Below are positions 30,675 through 41,780 of a stretch of 64,000 bases of DNA, one piece after another. Within the stretch, counting starts at the first letter, position 1. Each line of letters starts with the position of its first letter. The position numbers and the translations under genes were made by a program. The stretch comes from Lunularia cruciata (Eukaryota; Streptophyta; Marchantiopsida; Lunulariales; Lunulariaceae): NCBI GenBank assembly GCA_948567375.1, contig OX419759.1:38789493-38853492 (forward strand). Reading direction: 5' to 3'. The notes beneath the pieces were generated by a model, which was given only the letters and a program-made list of their open reading frames with translations, was not told the DNA's origin and did no database searches.

Positions 30675-33600
30675 CTTTTGTTGCTACTATTGACTAATGA
30701 ATATGTCCTTTCCTTGCTCTTTGCAACTTGCTGAAGATGTGTTTATTCTACTCTATGCTTTGAGTACATTGCTATTTTAAGTCTAGGGGAAGTATAACCT
30801 CCTATTTCTACAAGCTAGGTTTTTTTAAGCTTGGGAGAAGCATAACCTTCCATTTGTACAAGTGGTATTGTTTTACATTTGGGAGAAGAAATACCTCTTG
30901 TGTCTACAAGTACTCTTTCTAAATTGCAAAAATGACCTTTCATGGCAAGCACTTCTACCCAAGGAAACCCGTTTGCACCAAATCCACAACATGTAGCTAC
31001 ACAAGCCTCTCCTATAGCAACAACACCTCTCCTAGCCCCTACAATTCCTACAAGTACCACTTTAATAGCATCAAACTTAGGAGGAGGGAAAAGTTGTATA
31101 CCTCTAGAAAAGTAGTGTTCATTAGGCAAGAACAGTTTGAATCCTTCTTACAAATGTTTGAGAATATCTATATGACACAAAATATCTTGGATGATAGTGC
31201 TTTGGCCCAACAACATCATCAAATTGGCCAATGTTTCATCATAGTTGTGTACATTGGTTCAATGCCCTAACCCCACCACAAGGACAAGTTACATGTTGAT
31301 ACAAGCTAAAGGACAACAAGAATACATATTGCCAAGGCAAAAAGAATAACTCAAGGACAAGATGAACAAGCTTTGCAAAAGACATATTGAAAATATGCAA
31401 GAATTTAATCAAAGATTCCAATATATATCATCAATGATTATACCAACTCTAGATCCTACTATGGCTCTTAATTGGTTTAGGATGCATACCCAAGGATATT
31501 CAAAACTTCCTCCTCTATAACAAAGTTACTATGCTAGCTCAAGCATTCAAGGAAGCATGATGTTGTGCTTAAGCTAATGAGTGGGACATAGTCTTACCAG
31601 ACCTTTGCTCTATAATATCAAGATTCAAAGGGAATGTAATGCATAATCCTTACATTGCTACTAAGGGATTCCAATAGCTAAATTACTTCTATGGAGGAAC
31701 TCTTCCAAGTGCACCAATACCCGTATATGATCATATGTACACAATGGTACTCATTTGCATAGTTCTTCCCATAGCTACTTTGGTTCTATTGGGATTGTGA
31801 GTGCCCATAGCTACCATTATTCTTGCAACAAACATCAAGATGGAGGACATCTGGGTTAAAATGACTTGAGAATCATCACCTAGCAAAACAACTTCAAGAG
31901 AGGAATCCAATGAACACTATTGCCATGGAAGCAATCTCTTGTACATAGTGCCTTGTATGGGGACACAATAATGCTCATTTTTCTACCCTGGTCATTCCAA
32001 ATTACTATGTCCATTGTGAAAATTACAAACTTATAATGGCAAATTGTAGAACACTTCAAAGGCACCAAGAGCCTCAAGAAGAAAGAGTGCATATTGTGGA
32101 TGCTATCTTAAAATACAATAACTTCAAACAACAATTATGGGATATGACTTTCCAAGGAGAAGAGGAAATGGACAAGGAAGATGAGCTCTTAGACCCAATA
32201 TATGCTATCACATTTGTAGTGAGAATCACTATGCAAACCATTGTCCCAACAAGCTTGCTTGTTGCACGTTATGCTTTGGAGCACATACCATGGTGCAATG
32301 CCTAAATTTTTGAAACTTTATCAATCGAGCATGGGAAGCACCAGTACCAAATAGCCCATAGATTAATATTAACCCCAAATAGGAATGTGCATTTCATCAC
32401 AATTGAGGAAATTTCACTTATAGGAAAAACAATGCCTACCAATGAAGATGTTATTATAAAGGCAAATGCTTCCCTCACAACACTTGCGCACACTTATGTA
32501 ACACCTAGTTCAAGTTATAGCTCTAGTTGTAAGAGCTATTAGGAGTTTGGATGAAGAAACCATGCATGATGAAGCCCCTTAGCCCACTTTGGAAATGTAT
32601 AGGGTCCTGTCTCTATGTTTGACACTTTGGCAAAGCAGCCACCAACTTCTATCATACATGAATATGACATTATTTCTAACTTGGCTAACATAAGAGCCAA
32701 TACACTTTCACACAACTTTGTAAAGTATCCCCTATAGAGCCCAAGGAATTGTAGAACTTCCTAACAAAGAATAGCCTAGAGTATGCTTCAAAATGTTTTT
32801 GATTGAGAATGTTGTCTCATAGGAACCAGCTCATGTAAATATGAAACAAACTAGAAATACTGGAATCCTGCACACTACCCTTTTCAATATGGTTCCAATG
32901 GATTACCATGTGTTCTACACAAAGATGCACAACCCAAACATTCTTGTAACAGTCCAAGGACGTGTTATTCCAAATTGTTGCATTCACTCCTCTATAAATA
33001 TAATGATAAAGGAGGTAATGGAAACACTAGGGTTGAAGGTTATGGTTAAATTTCATTCTCCTTTGAATGGCTGATGGGAGAAGACATCACCCTCTTGGAA
33101 TGTTGTCCAAGGTCCCTATACTAATTGGTAAGCATACTTTCTTGGTCGGCCACTTGATAATGGATACACTTACTCTAGTGCAATTTCCATTGTTATTAGG
33201 AGTTCCATGGTTAGTGGATGTTGATGTTGTCAACTCTTGATGGTTTGGTAAGTTGACTTTTGGAAGGAAATCAGACCACATTGTACTTCCAATGTACTCA
33301 ATTGAGCTTGTGTCAAGCTTGGATCATGAAGGAGAACAAAGTTCCAACATTGATGAATGTGCCTTGCTCACATTGATAGCAATGAGGAAATTGTAGACAT
33401 CATTGCTAAAATTTTATTTATAACCAAGGAAAAGATGAGATATTGTGCCACACTTGCGATGGCAAGTGGAAGAGAATCACATAGGTTGAGCACCACTCTT
33501 CTACCATGTTTGAAAAACCATTCTTTGCATGCATGCTACCATAGCTCCAAAAGACATTGTTTTGGACTCAAAGGATGGCACTATTAGGTTTGATGATAGA

Positions 33601-34006
33601 GCTTTTTGGCAAAAAATGTTCCCATTGCCTTACATATAGGAACTTAATCACAAAATTGTGGTTACATCTTATTTTTACATTGAGAATGACATGAATTATC
33701 CAAATGAAGAGTAGGATGAGGAATCCATTCATCTTTATAGACCTTTCAATGATGATACTCTAACCTCCTTGAGAAGAAGAAAGGAACCCCATTGCATGTA
33801 ATGAATTTTTTCTAATTGTCATTATTGATGATAGTACTCCATCCCAACTACTTGAGCAATTCTTGAAGGAAGTTCTTACAATTGATGGTGTTCATGTGGG
33901 GAAACCCACAAAGCAGATTGGAAAAGAACATGAAGTTCATCAAACAATACCCAAGGACAAGTCACAAAGATACTTTTTGGAGAAACCTCTAAAGGACTCC
34001 TTGTCC
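30675..34006 (+). pseudogene. Decayed gypsy element, gag and protease part
   Basis: Left half of an old element interrupted at 34006. A gag-like MALNWFRMHTQGYSKLPPL-type stretch lies at about 31460-31515. A protease region lies at about 32930-33290: ILVTVQGRVIPNCCI, then H where Asp is expected, SSINIM, and VMETLGLK; downstream LLLGVPWLVDVD-like at about 33195-33235. Sequence just before 34006 continues at 41781 in the RT N-terminal region. Heavy decay with a stop every 20-60 codons. Confidence 0.55.
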
Positions 34007-34695
34007 TGTAACACCCATTTGTGCATGTGTGTGGTATTGTGATATTTAGCTTGGTATTACAAGTACTTGAAAGACCCTATTTATATAGAGATAAAGGATG
34101 GTTCTACATTAGTCATGATTAGCTAGAGTTAGTCAAAGCTAAGATAGAGGGGATCTTACTTTAGAGGAGGTGGAAAAGATGAGCACCACTATTTTGGATT
34201 CTAGTGTGTTGACTTGGTATTATTCTTAGGTGTTTGGCTTTGAGGAAAGAGTTGAGAACTCTTGGGCCCGCAAGCCTTTTTGTTTTGGATTCTTCTATAG
34301 TCCAAGGATAGCTCATGTGAAGGAATCTTTGACTAAGTGGTTGGGTCAAGATAAGATCACATGCTAGTGGAATATGCCCATGTGAGTGGATATTCCTTTC
34401 TACTTTTTGACTTTACTTGACTTTTAGTCTAGTAACTTGAGTTACTCCAGTAATTAGTAACTTTGGTGCGTAACTATTTCACAAGTATATAAACAAGGGG
34501 TGAGGAAGTACTGATCATCCTTTCATTTGCAACTATCTCTCTCCCATTGAGTTCTCTAGTGAGCAATGTCTTGAGTCTTGGAGTTTTAGCCTTGGAGGAG
34601 TATGATGGAGTTGGGGTTCCTTGCCTTCTTAGTCCATGGTGCGCTACCATAATAGCCATCAGAGGTTTATCTTGAGTGAGAGACAGGCCGGCTCT
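34007..34695 (+). repeat. 5' LTR of the nested element
   Basis: 689 bp, near-identical over most of its length to 41097-41780. The two LTRs differ by a short indel (TATATA present near 34082-34088 and absent at the 3' LTR) and scattered substitutions. The solo LTR at 3070-3820 is the same family. A possible TATA box AGTATATAAAC lies near 34484-34494. Confidence 0.92.
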
Positions 34696-34701
34696 TATTT
34701 T

Positions 34702-34718
34702 TGGTTTCAATGCCAGGA
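34702..34718 (+). promoter_or_regulatory. Primer-binding site, tRNA-Met-like
   Basis: TGGTTTCAATGCCAGGA lies 6 bp after the 5' LTR and resembles the common plant initiator-Met PBS TGGTATCAGAGCCAGG with several mismatches. Confidence 0.6.
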
Positions 34719-35652
34719 CCTCTCTAGAAGGGAAGATAATATTCCGTGTTCAATTCTACATTAGGGAGAAGGAGGCTATGAGAGCTCACTTGGAGAAAAC
34801 ATAAGGAGAAGAGAGGGCTGAACTTATGTTAGAGAACCAAGATCCATTTTTATACCTTGTAGTTCATTATGATATCTTTGAAGTGATTTTGTACATCTTG
34901 TACACATGAGAGGATTTTGAGAGATTGTGTGAAGTGGATTGCAGATTTTGGGGATTAAGGTGATTTTGGGCAAAAATCTCCAATTTGAGATCTGAACTGG
35001 AAATTTATACACATGATAGCTTGGTTTTTCTTTCAATTAGCACACTTAGAATTATTGTGAGAGCTATTATGTGCATTGGGCTAGAATTTTTGAAAGTTGA
35101 TAGGGTAAACTGCTCCCGCAACTGCATGCTCTCTGGAAAATTATATAGAGTATGACATTTCCTTAATTTTCAGTGGATTGTGGTGAAAATTTTCGAGAAA
35201 ATTACATATGTGGTATCCTACCTGTTGACACAAAAATTAGAGCAAGATCATTTTTGAGCAAGGAGTTATGAGTTTTTGAAGTGAGTGGGGTGGTTTTCAG
35301 ACCAAATCTGAAATATATGTGCTGTATAGAAAAGTGTCTAGGCCAAATGGCTCAATAAAAAAAATCTGAAATTTTGCAGAGAGGGATGCTCTTGAGTTGT
35401 GATAAAATGTGAAAAATTTCAGAGGACTAGGACATAATGGTTGAGAGATTTGAGTGAAATTGTGAGGAAGGGTCAATTCTGCAGAGTTGAGATCTCATGC
35501 ATGAGGAGTTTGAGAGCAACAAAAGCATGTTTGAGTGTTTAGATTCATATTGGGAACATGGAGGGTCATCAAGAGTGGAAATTGAGACTATGCAAGGTTC
35601 CCAACGGGTTTGAGGTGATTGTAGGATATAAAAACCTACACCACTTGGAGGG
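34719..35652 (+). other. Leader of the nested element
   Basis: About 0.9 kb without a recognised domain. The opening bases (GACCTCTCTAGAAGGGAAG...) and a Glu-rich short frame look like decayed coding or leader RNA. Nothing else was identified. Confidence 0.5.
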
Positions 35653-35976
35653 AAGAGTGAGTCTAACTGCTTTCTTTGTAGAGAGAAGGGACATAAGGCA
35701 AGTTCATGTCCATTGACATTTGAGAGCAAAAGATTGAGAGAAAGGAGAGGCTTACTTGATTTGGGTTTGCATGTTGGACCTTCTTCACCAAGATTGGGAG
35801 GAAGAAGATCTAAAACCAAGGAGTTGTGTGAGGTTTGTGGAGTTGAAGGAGTTCCAAAAGGACATGAGTGTAGTGGAGTAAAAGCACTTTTGGAGACTTT
35901 GATGAAGGATCTTGGAGAGAGTCTTAGTACAGCTACAGAAATACTATCACCTTCATCAGCTAGTTCTCAAGATTAG
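35653..35976 (+). pseudogene. Extra zinc-knuckle reading frame upstream of gag
   Basis: Open for 108 codons up to a TAG at 35974-35976, without an obvious start. It begins with CFLCREKGHKASSC, a perfect CX2CX4HX4C knuckle (Cys1 at 35668-35670, last Cys at 35701-35703). A second possible metal site follows, CEVCGVEGVPKGHEC at about 35830-35874, then a helical C-terminus (LLETLMKDLGESL). It lies between the PBS and gag, where gypsy elements normally have only leader. The longest previously visible start is 35713, but the knuckle is upstream of it in the same frame. It could be an old gag remnant, a captured host fragment or an extra element gene. A 130-codon ORF on the other strand is a shadow. 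Confidence 0.6.
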
Positions 35977-36216
35977 TGATCGAGATAATCTTTCAACTTA
36001 TGAATAAACTATCCATGAGAGTTAGATTAATATGCACTCTAGGATTAGATGTTGCTATAGAAATCTTGGAGCAATCTGAACCTTTTGTGTTCCCTAGAGT
36101 GGATTATTCTCAGATTGTGTTAGTCATGTATATACTCTATTAGTAATAGAGTGAGAGAAAAGAAACGAGAAAAAGAAAAAAAAATTGAGAGAAAAGAAAG
36201 ATAGTGAGGGGTTAAG

Positions 36217-37270
36217 ATGGGGAAACTTCTGGTTTTCTTTGGCAAAGATGGAGAAGATGTGGAGTCCTTTGTGAGAAACTTCAAGAGAGCTTGCATAGGA
36301 AACAATGAGAGAAGGAAGAATGAGTGGGCCTCATTATTACCAGATTTCTTTGAGAATGCAACACTTACATGGTATGAGTCAGAATACCAAAAGAGAGAGA
36401 GGAGAGATGGGGAAGAGGAGTCTTGGGAGACTTTGACTTCAACACTCATTGAGAACTTTCTTCTTGATGAGAGTTATGAGAGATTGATGAGTGAGGTTAC
36501 ATTTCTCAAGCAAGGAGATGGAGAGAAAGTGGGAGTCTATGTGGAAAGAGTGGAAAAGTTAGAGTCCAGATTTTGCATAGTGTTGAGGAAGGGTGGAAAT
36601 GATGTGGAGACTACTATGATTGGCATGGGGGTCATGCTCACCAAGAATTTTGTGGGAGGATAAAGACCACAAATTAGAAGCAAGGTGAGATATGAGAAAC
36701 CTTCTTCCAAGGTTGAAGCTATCAAGATCGCAATTTGTATGGAGGAGAGTTTGGAAGGGGATGAGAGTGATTTGGTGGTTAAGGAGGTTGTGCATCTTCC
36801 TCAAGGCTACAAGAATGGTGGAATTTCTGATACATTGGTGGCAAGGGTTGTACCACAAGTAGTAGTTGCTCCAGTTCTTGCATCTCCACCAAAAGATCTA
36901 CTTCAAACCATCACAAAACAACTTGCGGATCTCAAGATCAATGTGGTGCAACTATGGGAGAAGAGAGAGGTGGATCAAAATTTAGGGAGAGGGCCTAGGA
37001 GTTATGGAAACTATCCATATAGAGCAGGACAACCAGCCAAAAATTTCAATGATAGAAATTTTTTTGGTTGGGGAGGAAGAGGTCATATCCAAAGGAATTG
37101 CCCAAATTTCACTTACCATGGGGGAAAGGGTTATGAGAGAGCCAATAGAAGGAAAGAAGGAGGTAGTGAAACCCAAGTGGCTCCTAATCCAAACAAAGGT
37201 AAGGAGATAGCATCCATAGATGTGGTTGAGAGCAAGTATGAGAAGAAGAGTGCTCAAACGCCAAGTGTTT
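36217..37270 (+). pseudogene. Gag of the nested element
   Basis: The capsid region (FFGKDGEDVESFVRNFKRAC at 36235-36294, LPDFFENATLTWYES, WETLTSTLIENFLLDE at 36424-36471) matches the retrotransposon-gag pattern in which L-x-G-x-A-x-x-W-Y-x usually occurs. A TAA at 36661-36663 interrupts it (CAA in origin by context) and the same frame runs on to 37446. The knuckle reads NFFGWGGRGHIQRNC (37055-37100): the first two Cys are Phe and Trp, so zinc binding is lost. Gag and pol overlap: gag frame runs to 37446, pol frame begins by 37275, one base back, compatible with a -1 shift or with a small indel. Confidence 0.8.
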
Positions 37271-37274
37271 TAAT

Positions 37275-38000
37275 TTGGAGTTTTTGGCACAAGAGAAGAA
37301 GAGAGCTCATTTTGCAGAGGATGTTCAATCTTCTCAAGGATTTACTCCAAGCAAGAATACTCCTATGTCTACTAGGAGCACTTGCACCTCAACACCATCA
37401 ACAAAAAAGACTCCAAGGAAGAAGTTGGGGATGGAGTACTTCTTGATCTCAAAGCAACAGTGGAACTACAATGTGTTGGAGGATGTTGGTAGTCACAAGG
37501 CTAACATCACACTGGGCCAATTGATTGCTTTGAACCCTCCCTTGAGAAAGGAGTTTAGAGGTGATTTGAGTTCTACAAGGAGCAAGAAGAAGAAGGAAAA
37601 AGCTCCAATATCAATGGGAGTGGTGGATGCCAAGCCAACTCCATGGGAGGCTTGTGAATATACCTTCAAGATTGATGTGTGAGTGAATGGTCACAACATC
37701 AAGGATGCATTGGTTGATGGAGGAAAAGCAGTAAATGCCATGTCAGAAAGGTTGATGAAGAAGTTGGGTATGATACCCTTAAGACCTTCAACATTTGTGG
37801 TGAGTATGGCAAAAAAGCAACAAGTTTGACCAGTAGAGGTGATGGATAAAGTGGTAGTTTCAGTTATGGGAGTTCAAAATCTCATGACTTTCCAAGTCTT
37901 GAAGGATTCAAGCTATGACTTACTTCTTGGGAGGCCATGGTTGAGAGCATCATGCACAACTCATTGATGACACAAAGGGTACTTGAGGATTGGGCCATCA
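37275..38000 (+). pseudogene. Protease region of the nested element
   Basis: Open 37275-37682, with a pre-protease segment (LGQLIALNPPLRKEFRGDL at 37518-37574) common in gypsy elements. After a TGA at 37680-37682 the active-site region reads ALVDGGKAVNAM near 37710-37745; the usual triad DSG is DGG. LLLGRPWLRA near 37920-37950 is the second conserved protease motif. Two stops follow near 37965-37970, before the RT frame opens at about 37983. Confidence 0.8.
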
Positions 38001-39315
38001 AACCATAGATTCAAAGTTCTTGTGACTAACACCACCAACACTTCACATTCTGATACACCATTTTCTGATTATTGGGAATCAGATTTTGAAGAAGGAGCTT
38101 CACGTGTGGACACAAGCATGGAAGAGGAGACTTCCATGGAGGAGGATGAATCTGAATCTGATTTAGATGTGTATCCTTTGTGTGCTGTGGATTTTGCACC
38201 TAAGCCAGAGGTTTTGAAGGACCCAGATAAATCACCATTGACACTTGAGGAGGTAGAGATAAGGTTAGCTACCCTCAAGTATGGCCCAAATGTTACCAAG
38301 GAGGAGAAGGTGAGATTTGAGGAGATTTTCTGCAAGTTCATTCATGTTTTTGCTTTCAATTACAAGGATTTGAAGGAAGTCACCTTGGAGGAGCACAAGA
38401 TAGAGGTGGAGTCACATGCAAGACCAATCTGCCAAAAACAACGTTGCATTAGCCCACCAATATCTTTGGTTGTGAAGGAGGAGATTGATGAGCTCAAGGA
38501 GGCTGGATTTATCTTTGAGGTAGAGAATTCAGAATGGGTGTCTCCAATTGTGATTATGAAGAAAAAGAATGGCAAGCTTTGAGTATGTGTGGATTACAAG
38601 AAGCTCAATGTTGTTACCAAGAAGGACTACTACCCATTGCTATTCATTGATGAGATCTTGGAGGAGGTTGCAAGTCATGAGAGGTACAGTTTTGGAGATG
38701 GTTATAGTGGATATAATGAAATCAAGATTGCACCAGAGCATCAACAACTCACCACATTCACCACATTCACCACACCTTGGGGAACTTACGCTTTCAAGGT
38801 CATGCCTTTTGGGCTTTGCAATGCTCCAGCCACATTCCAATGGTTCATGAACAAGGTATTTGAACCTTTCATTGGGAAATTTGTGAGAGACTTCATTGAT
38901 GACTTTTGTGTCTATGGGAGCAAGGAGGAGCACTTTGAGCACCTAATCAAGGTCTTGCAATGCTTGGATGAGGCAAATGCATCTTTCAACCTAGAGAAGT
39001 GCATTTTTGGATGTGAAGAAGGTCTACTTTTGGGCCACATCATCTCCAAGGATGGAATAGCAATTGATCCTGAGAAGGTGAGGAAAATCTCAAACCTTCC
39101 ATTCCCTTCAAGCTTGACAAAGTTACGCCAATTCTTGGGGATGGTTGGATACTATAGGAGGTTCATCTTCTCATTTTCCAACAAGGCTTATTCATTGACC
39201 ATCTACATGAAGAAGGGTGTAGATTACATGGTGATTTTGGAGGACAAGAAGGCTCTCAAAGCCTTTGAGGGGCTCAAGCAATCCCTTGTTGTAGCTCCAA
39301 TTCTTGCTAAACTTG
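38001..39315 (+). pseudogene. Reverse transcriptase of the nested element
   Basis: One frame with a single internal stop. KFIHVFAFNYKDLKEV (38334-38381), SPIVIMKKKNGKL then TGA at 38580-38582 where Arg (CGA) is expected, VCVDYKKLN, FGDGYSGYNEIKIAPEH, FKVMPFGLCNAPATFQ (38794-38840), and the catalytic FIDDFCVYG near 38892-38920 with both Asp. LLLGHIISKDGIAIDP and LRQFLGMVGYYRRF follow. A 9-bp duplication gives TTFTTFTTPWGTYAF near 38750-38792. By sequence this is the copy closest to function in the window. Confidence 0.92.
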
Positions 39316-39930
39316 ATAAGAGTAAGCCTTTCATCCTCTACATTGATGCTTCTAATGTAGCTATAGGATGCACTCTTAGGCAATTAGACCAAGATGAACA
39401 TGATCATCCAATAGCTTATGCTAGTAGGTAGATGGTTTCAGCAAAGAAGAACTACTATGTCATGGAGAGAGAAGGGTTGGCAGTGATCTTTGGTCTCAAG
39501 AAGTTAAGACACTACTTGATTGGAGGGAAAGCCACCATTGTCATGGATCACAAGGCTTTGAAGTACATCTTCAACAAGCCTAATGGTGAAGGGAGACTAG
39601 CAAGGTGGATGATACTCTTGTCTGAGTATGACTACACCATTGAGGATAGGCCAGGAAAGAAACATGCAAATGTTGATTTGTTATCTAGAGCCTATGATCA
39701 TGATGGAGATGAGCCAGTGGATGATTCCTTCCCGGATGAGGAGCTCATGACAATCTCAATCACTCAAGAGGTTCCAATGGAGTACAAGGAGATTGTGGAT
39801 TTTATGACAAGAGGTAACTATCCAGAAGGAATGCATGCTAGGGAGAGGAAGGCCCTTGTTGTAAGATCTAGACCTTACACAATGGTGGTGGATATTCTTT
39901 TTCACCAAGGAGCAGATGGTCTACTTTGAT
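39316..39930 (+). pseudogene. RNase H and tether of the nested element
   Basis: FILYIDASNVAIGCTLRQ (39331-39384), IAYASR then TAG at 39429-39431 where Gln (CAG) is expected, KNYYVMEREGLAVIFGLKKL (39447-39506), IVMDHKALKYIF (39537-39572) and HANVDLLSRA (39663-39692). The tether to integrase ends at two stops, TGATGA at 39927-39932, which look like mutated CGA CGA. Confidence 0.9.
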
Positions 39931-41048
39931 GAGCAATGGGTAAGGAAGAGTCTATCCTACTCATAAAGGAGTTTCATGAAGGTTTAGTATGTGGAGGACA
40001 CTTTGCAGGAAAGGTGACTACTTTCAAGATTCTAGATGCAGGTTACTATTAGAGAGGGATTTTCAAGGATTGTCTTGATTATTGCAAAACTTGTCATGTT
40101 TGTCAAGCTTTTGCTAGAAAGTCTACATCCACTCCACCACTTAGATCAATTCCATTGCTAGGACCTTTTGAGAAGTGGGGAATTGATTTTGTAGGTCCTC
40201 TTAATAGAACTCCAAGGAACAATTGGAACATTGTGGTAGTTATTGATGACCTTACCAAGTGGGTTGAGGCTAGACCATTGAGGGACAAGAATAAAGATGA
40301 AGTGGGTAGATATCTTTATGAACGCATTATCACTAGGTTTGGATGCCCTTTGGAGTTGGTTTCTGATAGAGGAGGAGAGTTTACAAGAAGCATTACTACA
40401 GCCATGCTACGACATTTCTCTATCACACATAGAGTAACTACATCCTATAAGCCAAATTCCAATGGCTTGGCAGAGAGAACCAATCAGACCTTGTGCATGA
40501 TGTTGGCCAAAGATGCAGAAATGGAGGAGGCTAAACATCATTGGGACAAGAGGATTCATGCATTTTTGTGGGAGTATAGGACAACCATGAAGACTTCCAC
40601 CGGATATTGTCCATTTCAATTGGTATATGGTATTGAGTTAACCCTACCTATTCACTTTGATCTTCCTACCTTCCAAAGCATTCATAGGAGATTGAAGAAA
40701 GCACAAGGAGGTGATGCAGAGAAGTCAAGGAAGGAACAACTCATGGAGTTGGAAGAGGCAAGAGCAGTTGCTATGGTTTGAGTGGAGCAAGCCCAAAGGA
40801 AACAAAAGGAGAGCTATGACAAGAGGCAAGGCAAGAAGAAGGTGGAGCCTTTCAAAGAAGGTGATTGGGTAATTTTGTTTGATTCTATTTGATTCAAGAG
40901 AGTGCAAAAGAAGTTTTTGCCTAAGTCCTTTGGACCTTTCATAGTGGAGGAGGTGTGGGGCAATTACACCTATGATCTCAAGGAGTTGGGAGGAAGACAC
41001 TTTGATAGGATTAACCATGATAAGTTGAAGATATATCATAGAAGGTAG
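39931..41048 (+). pseudogene. Integrase of the nested element
   Basis: HHCC: FHEGLVCGGHFAGK (39972-40013) and CKTCHVC (40084-40104). DDE core: WGIDFVGPL near 40177-40203, VSDRGGEFT near 40359-40385, NGLAERTNQTL near 40461-40493 with the catalytic Glu. The C-terminus KFLPKSFGPFIVEEV (40912-40956) and INHDKLKIYHRR end at TAG 41046-41048. No chromodomain or PHD finger follows. Internal stops: TAG near 40050 (TGG in origin by context), TGA 40779-40781 and TGA near 40890. Confidence 0.92.
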
Positions 41049-41085
41049 AGAGACCTTCACTTTGAGGACAAAGTGAAAACTTAGT

Positions 41086-41096
41086 TCAGGGGTAAA
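41086..41096 (+). promoter_or_regulatory. Polypurine tract of the nested element
   Basis: TCAGGGGTAAA sits directly before TGTAACACCC of the 3' LTR. Confidence 0.7.
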
Positions 41097-41780
41097 TGTA
41101 ACACCCATTTGTGCATGTGTGTGGTATTGTGATATTTAGCTTGGTATTACAAGTACTTGAGAGATATTATTTAGAGATAAAGGATGGTTCTACATTAGTC
41201 ATGATTAATTAGAGTTAGTCATAGCTGAGATAGAGGGGACCTTACTTTAGAGGAGGTGGAAAAGATGAACACCACTATTTTGGATTCTAGTGTGTTGACT
41301 TGGTATTATTCCTAGGTGTTTGGCTTTGAGGAAAGTGTTGAGAACTCTTGGGCCCACAAGCCTTTTTGTTTTGGATTCTTCTATAGTCCAAGGATAGCCC
41401 ATGTGAAGGATTCTTGACTTAGTGGTTGGGTCAAGATAAGATCACATGCTAGTGGAATATGCCCATGTGAATAGATATTCCTTTCTACTTTTTGACTTTA
41501 CTTGACTTTTAGTCTATTAACTTGAGTTACTCCAGTAATTAGTAACTTTGGTGCGTAACTATTTCACAAGTATATAAACAAGGGGTGAGGAAGTACTGAT
41601 CATCCTTTCATTTGCAACTATCTCTCTCTCATTGAGTTCTCTAGTGAGCAATGTCTTGAGTCTTGGAGTTTTAGCCTTGGAGGAGTATGATGAAGTTGGG
41701 GTTCCTTGCCTTCTTAGTCCATGGTGCGCTACCATAATAGCCATCAGAGGTTCATCCTGAGTGAGAGACAGGCCGGCTCA
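41097..41780 (+). repeat. 3' LTR of the nested element
   Basis: 684 bp, TGTAACACCC to GGCCGGCTCA; pair of 34007-34695. The ORF at 41559-41744 on the opposite strand, and its twins at 3079-3291 and 34474-34710, are the same LTR stretch read backwards and not genes. Confidence 0.92.

Larger units (their letters stand above)
34007..41780 (+). mobile_element. Nested Ty3/gypsy element, best preserved in the window
   Basis: 7,774 bp, 5' LTR 34007-34695 and 3' LTR 41097-41780, both starting TGTAACACCC. The 3' LTR ends GGCCGGCTCA. Flanks TTGTCC (34001-34006) and TAGTCC (41781-41786) resemble a target duplication with one mismatch. It carries a primer-binding site, an extra zinc-knuckle ORF, gag, and a pol in one frame from 37275 to 41048 broken only by single stops. 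It is inserted in the old gypsy element at 30675-44700, so it is younger than that host element. Confidence 0.92.

Noticed and set aside
35427-35819. 130-codon ORF on the - strand
   Set aside because: Antisense of the zinc-knuckle frame; the knuckle motif on the + strand explains the openness.
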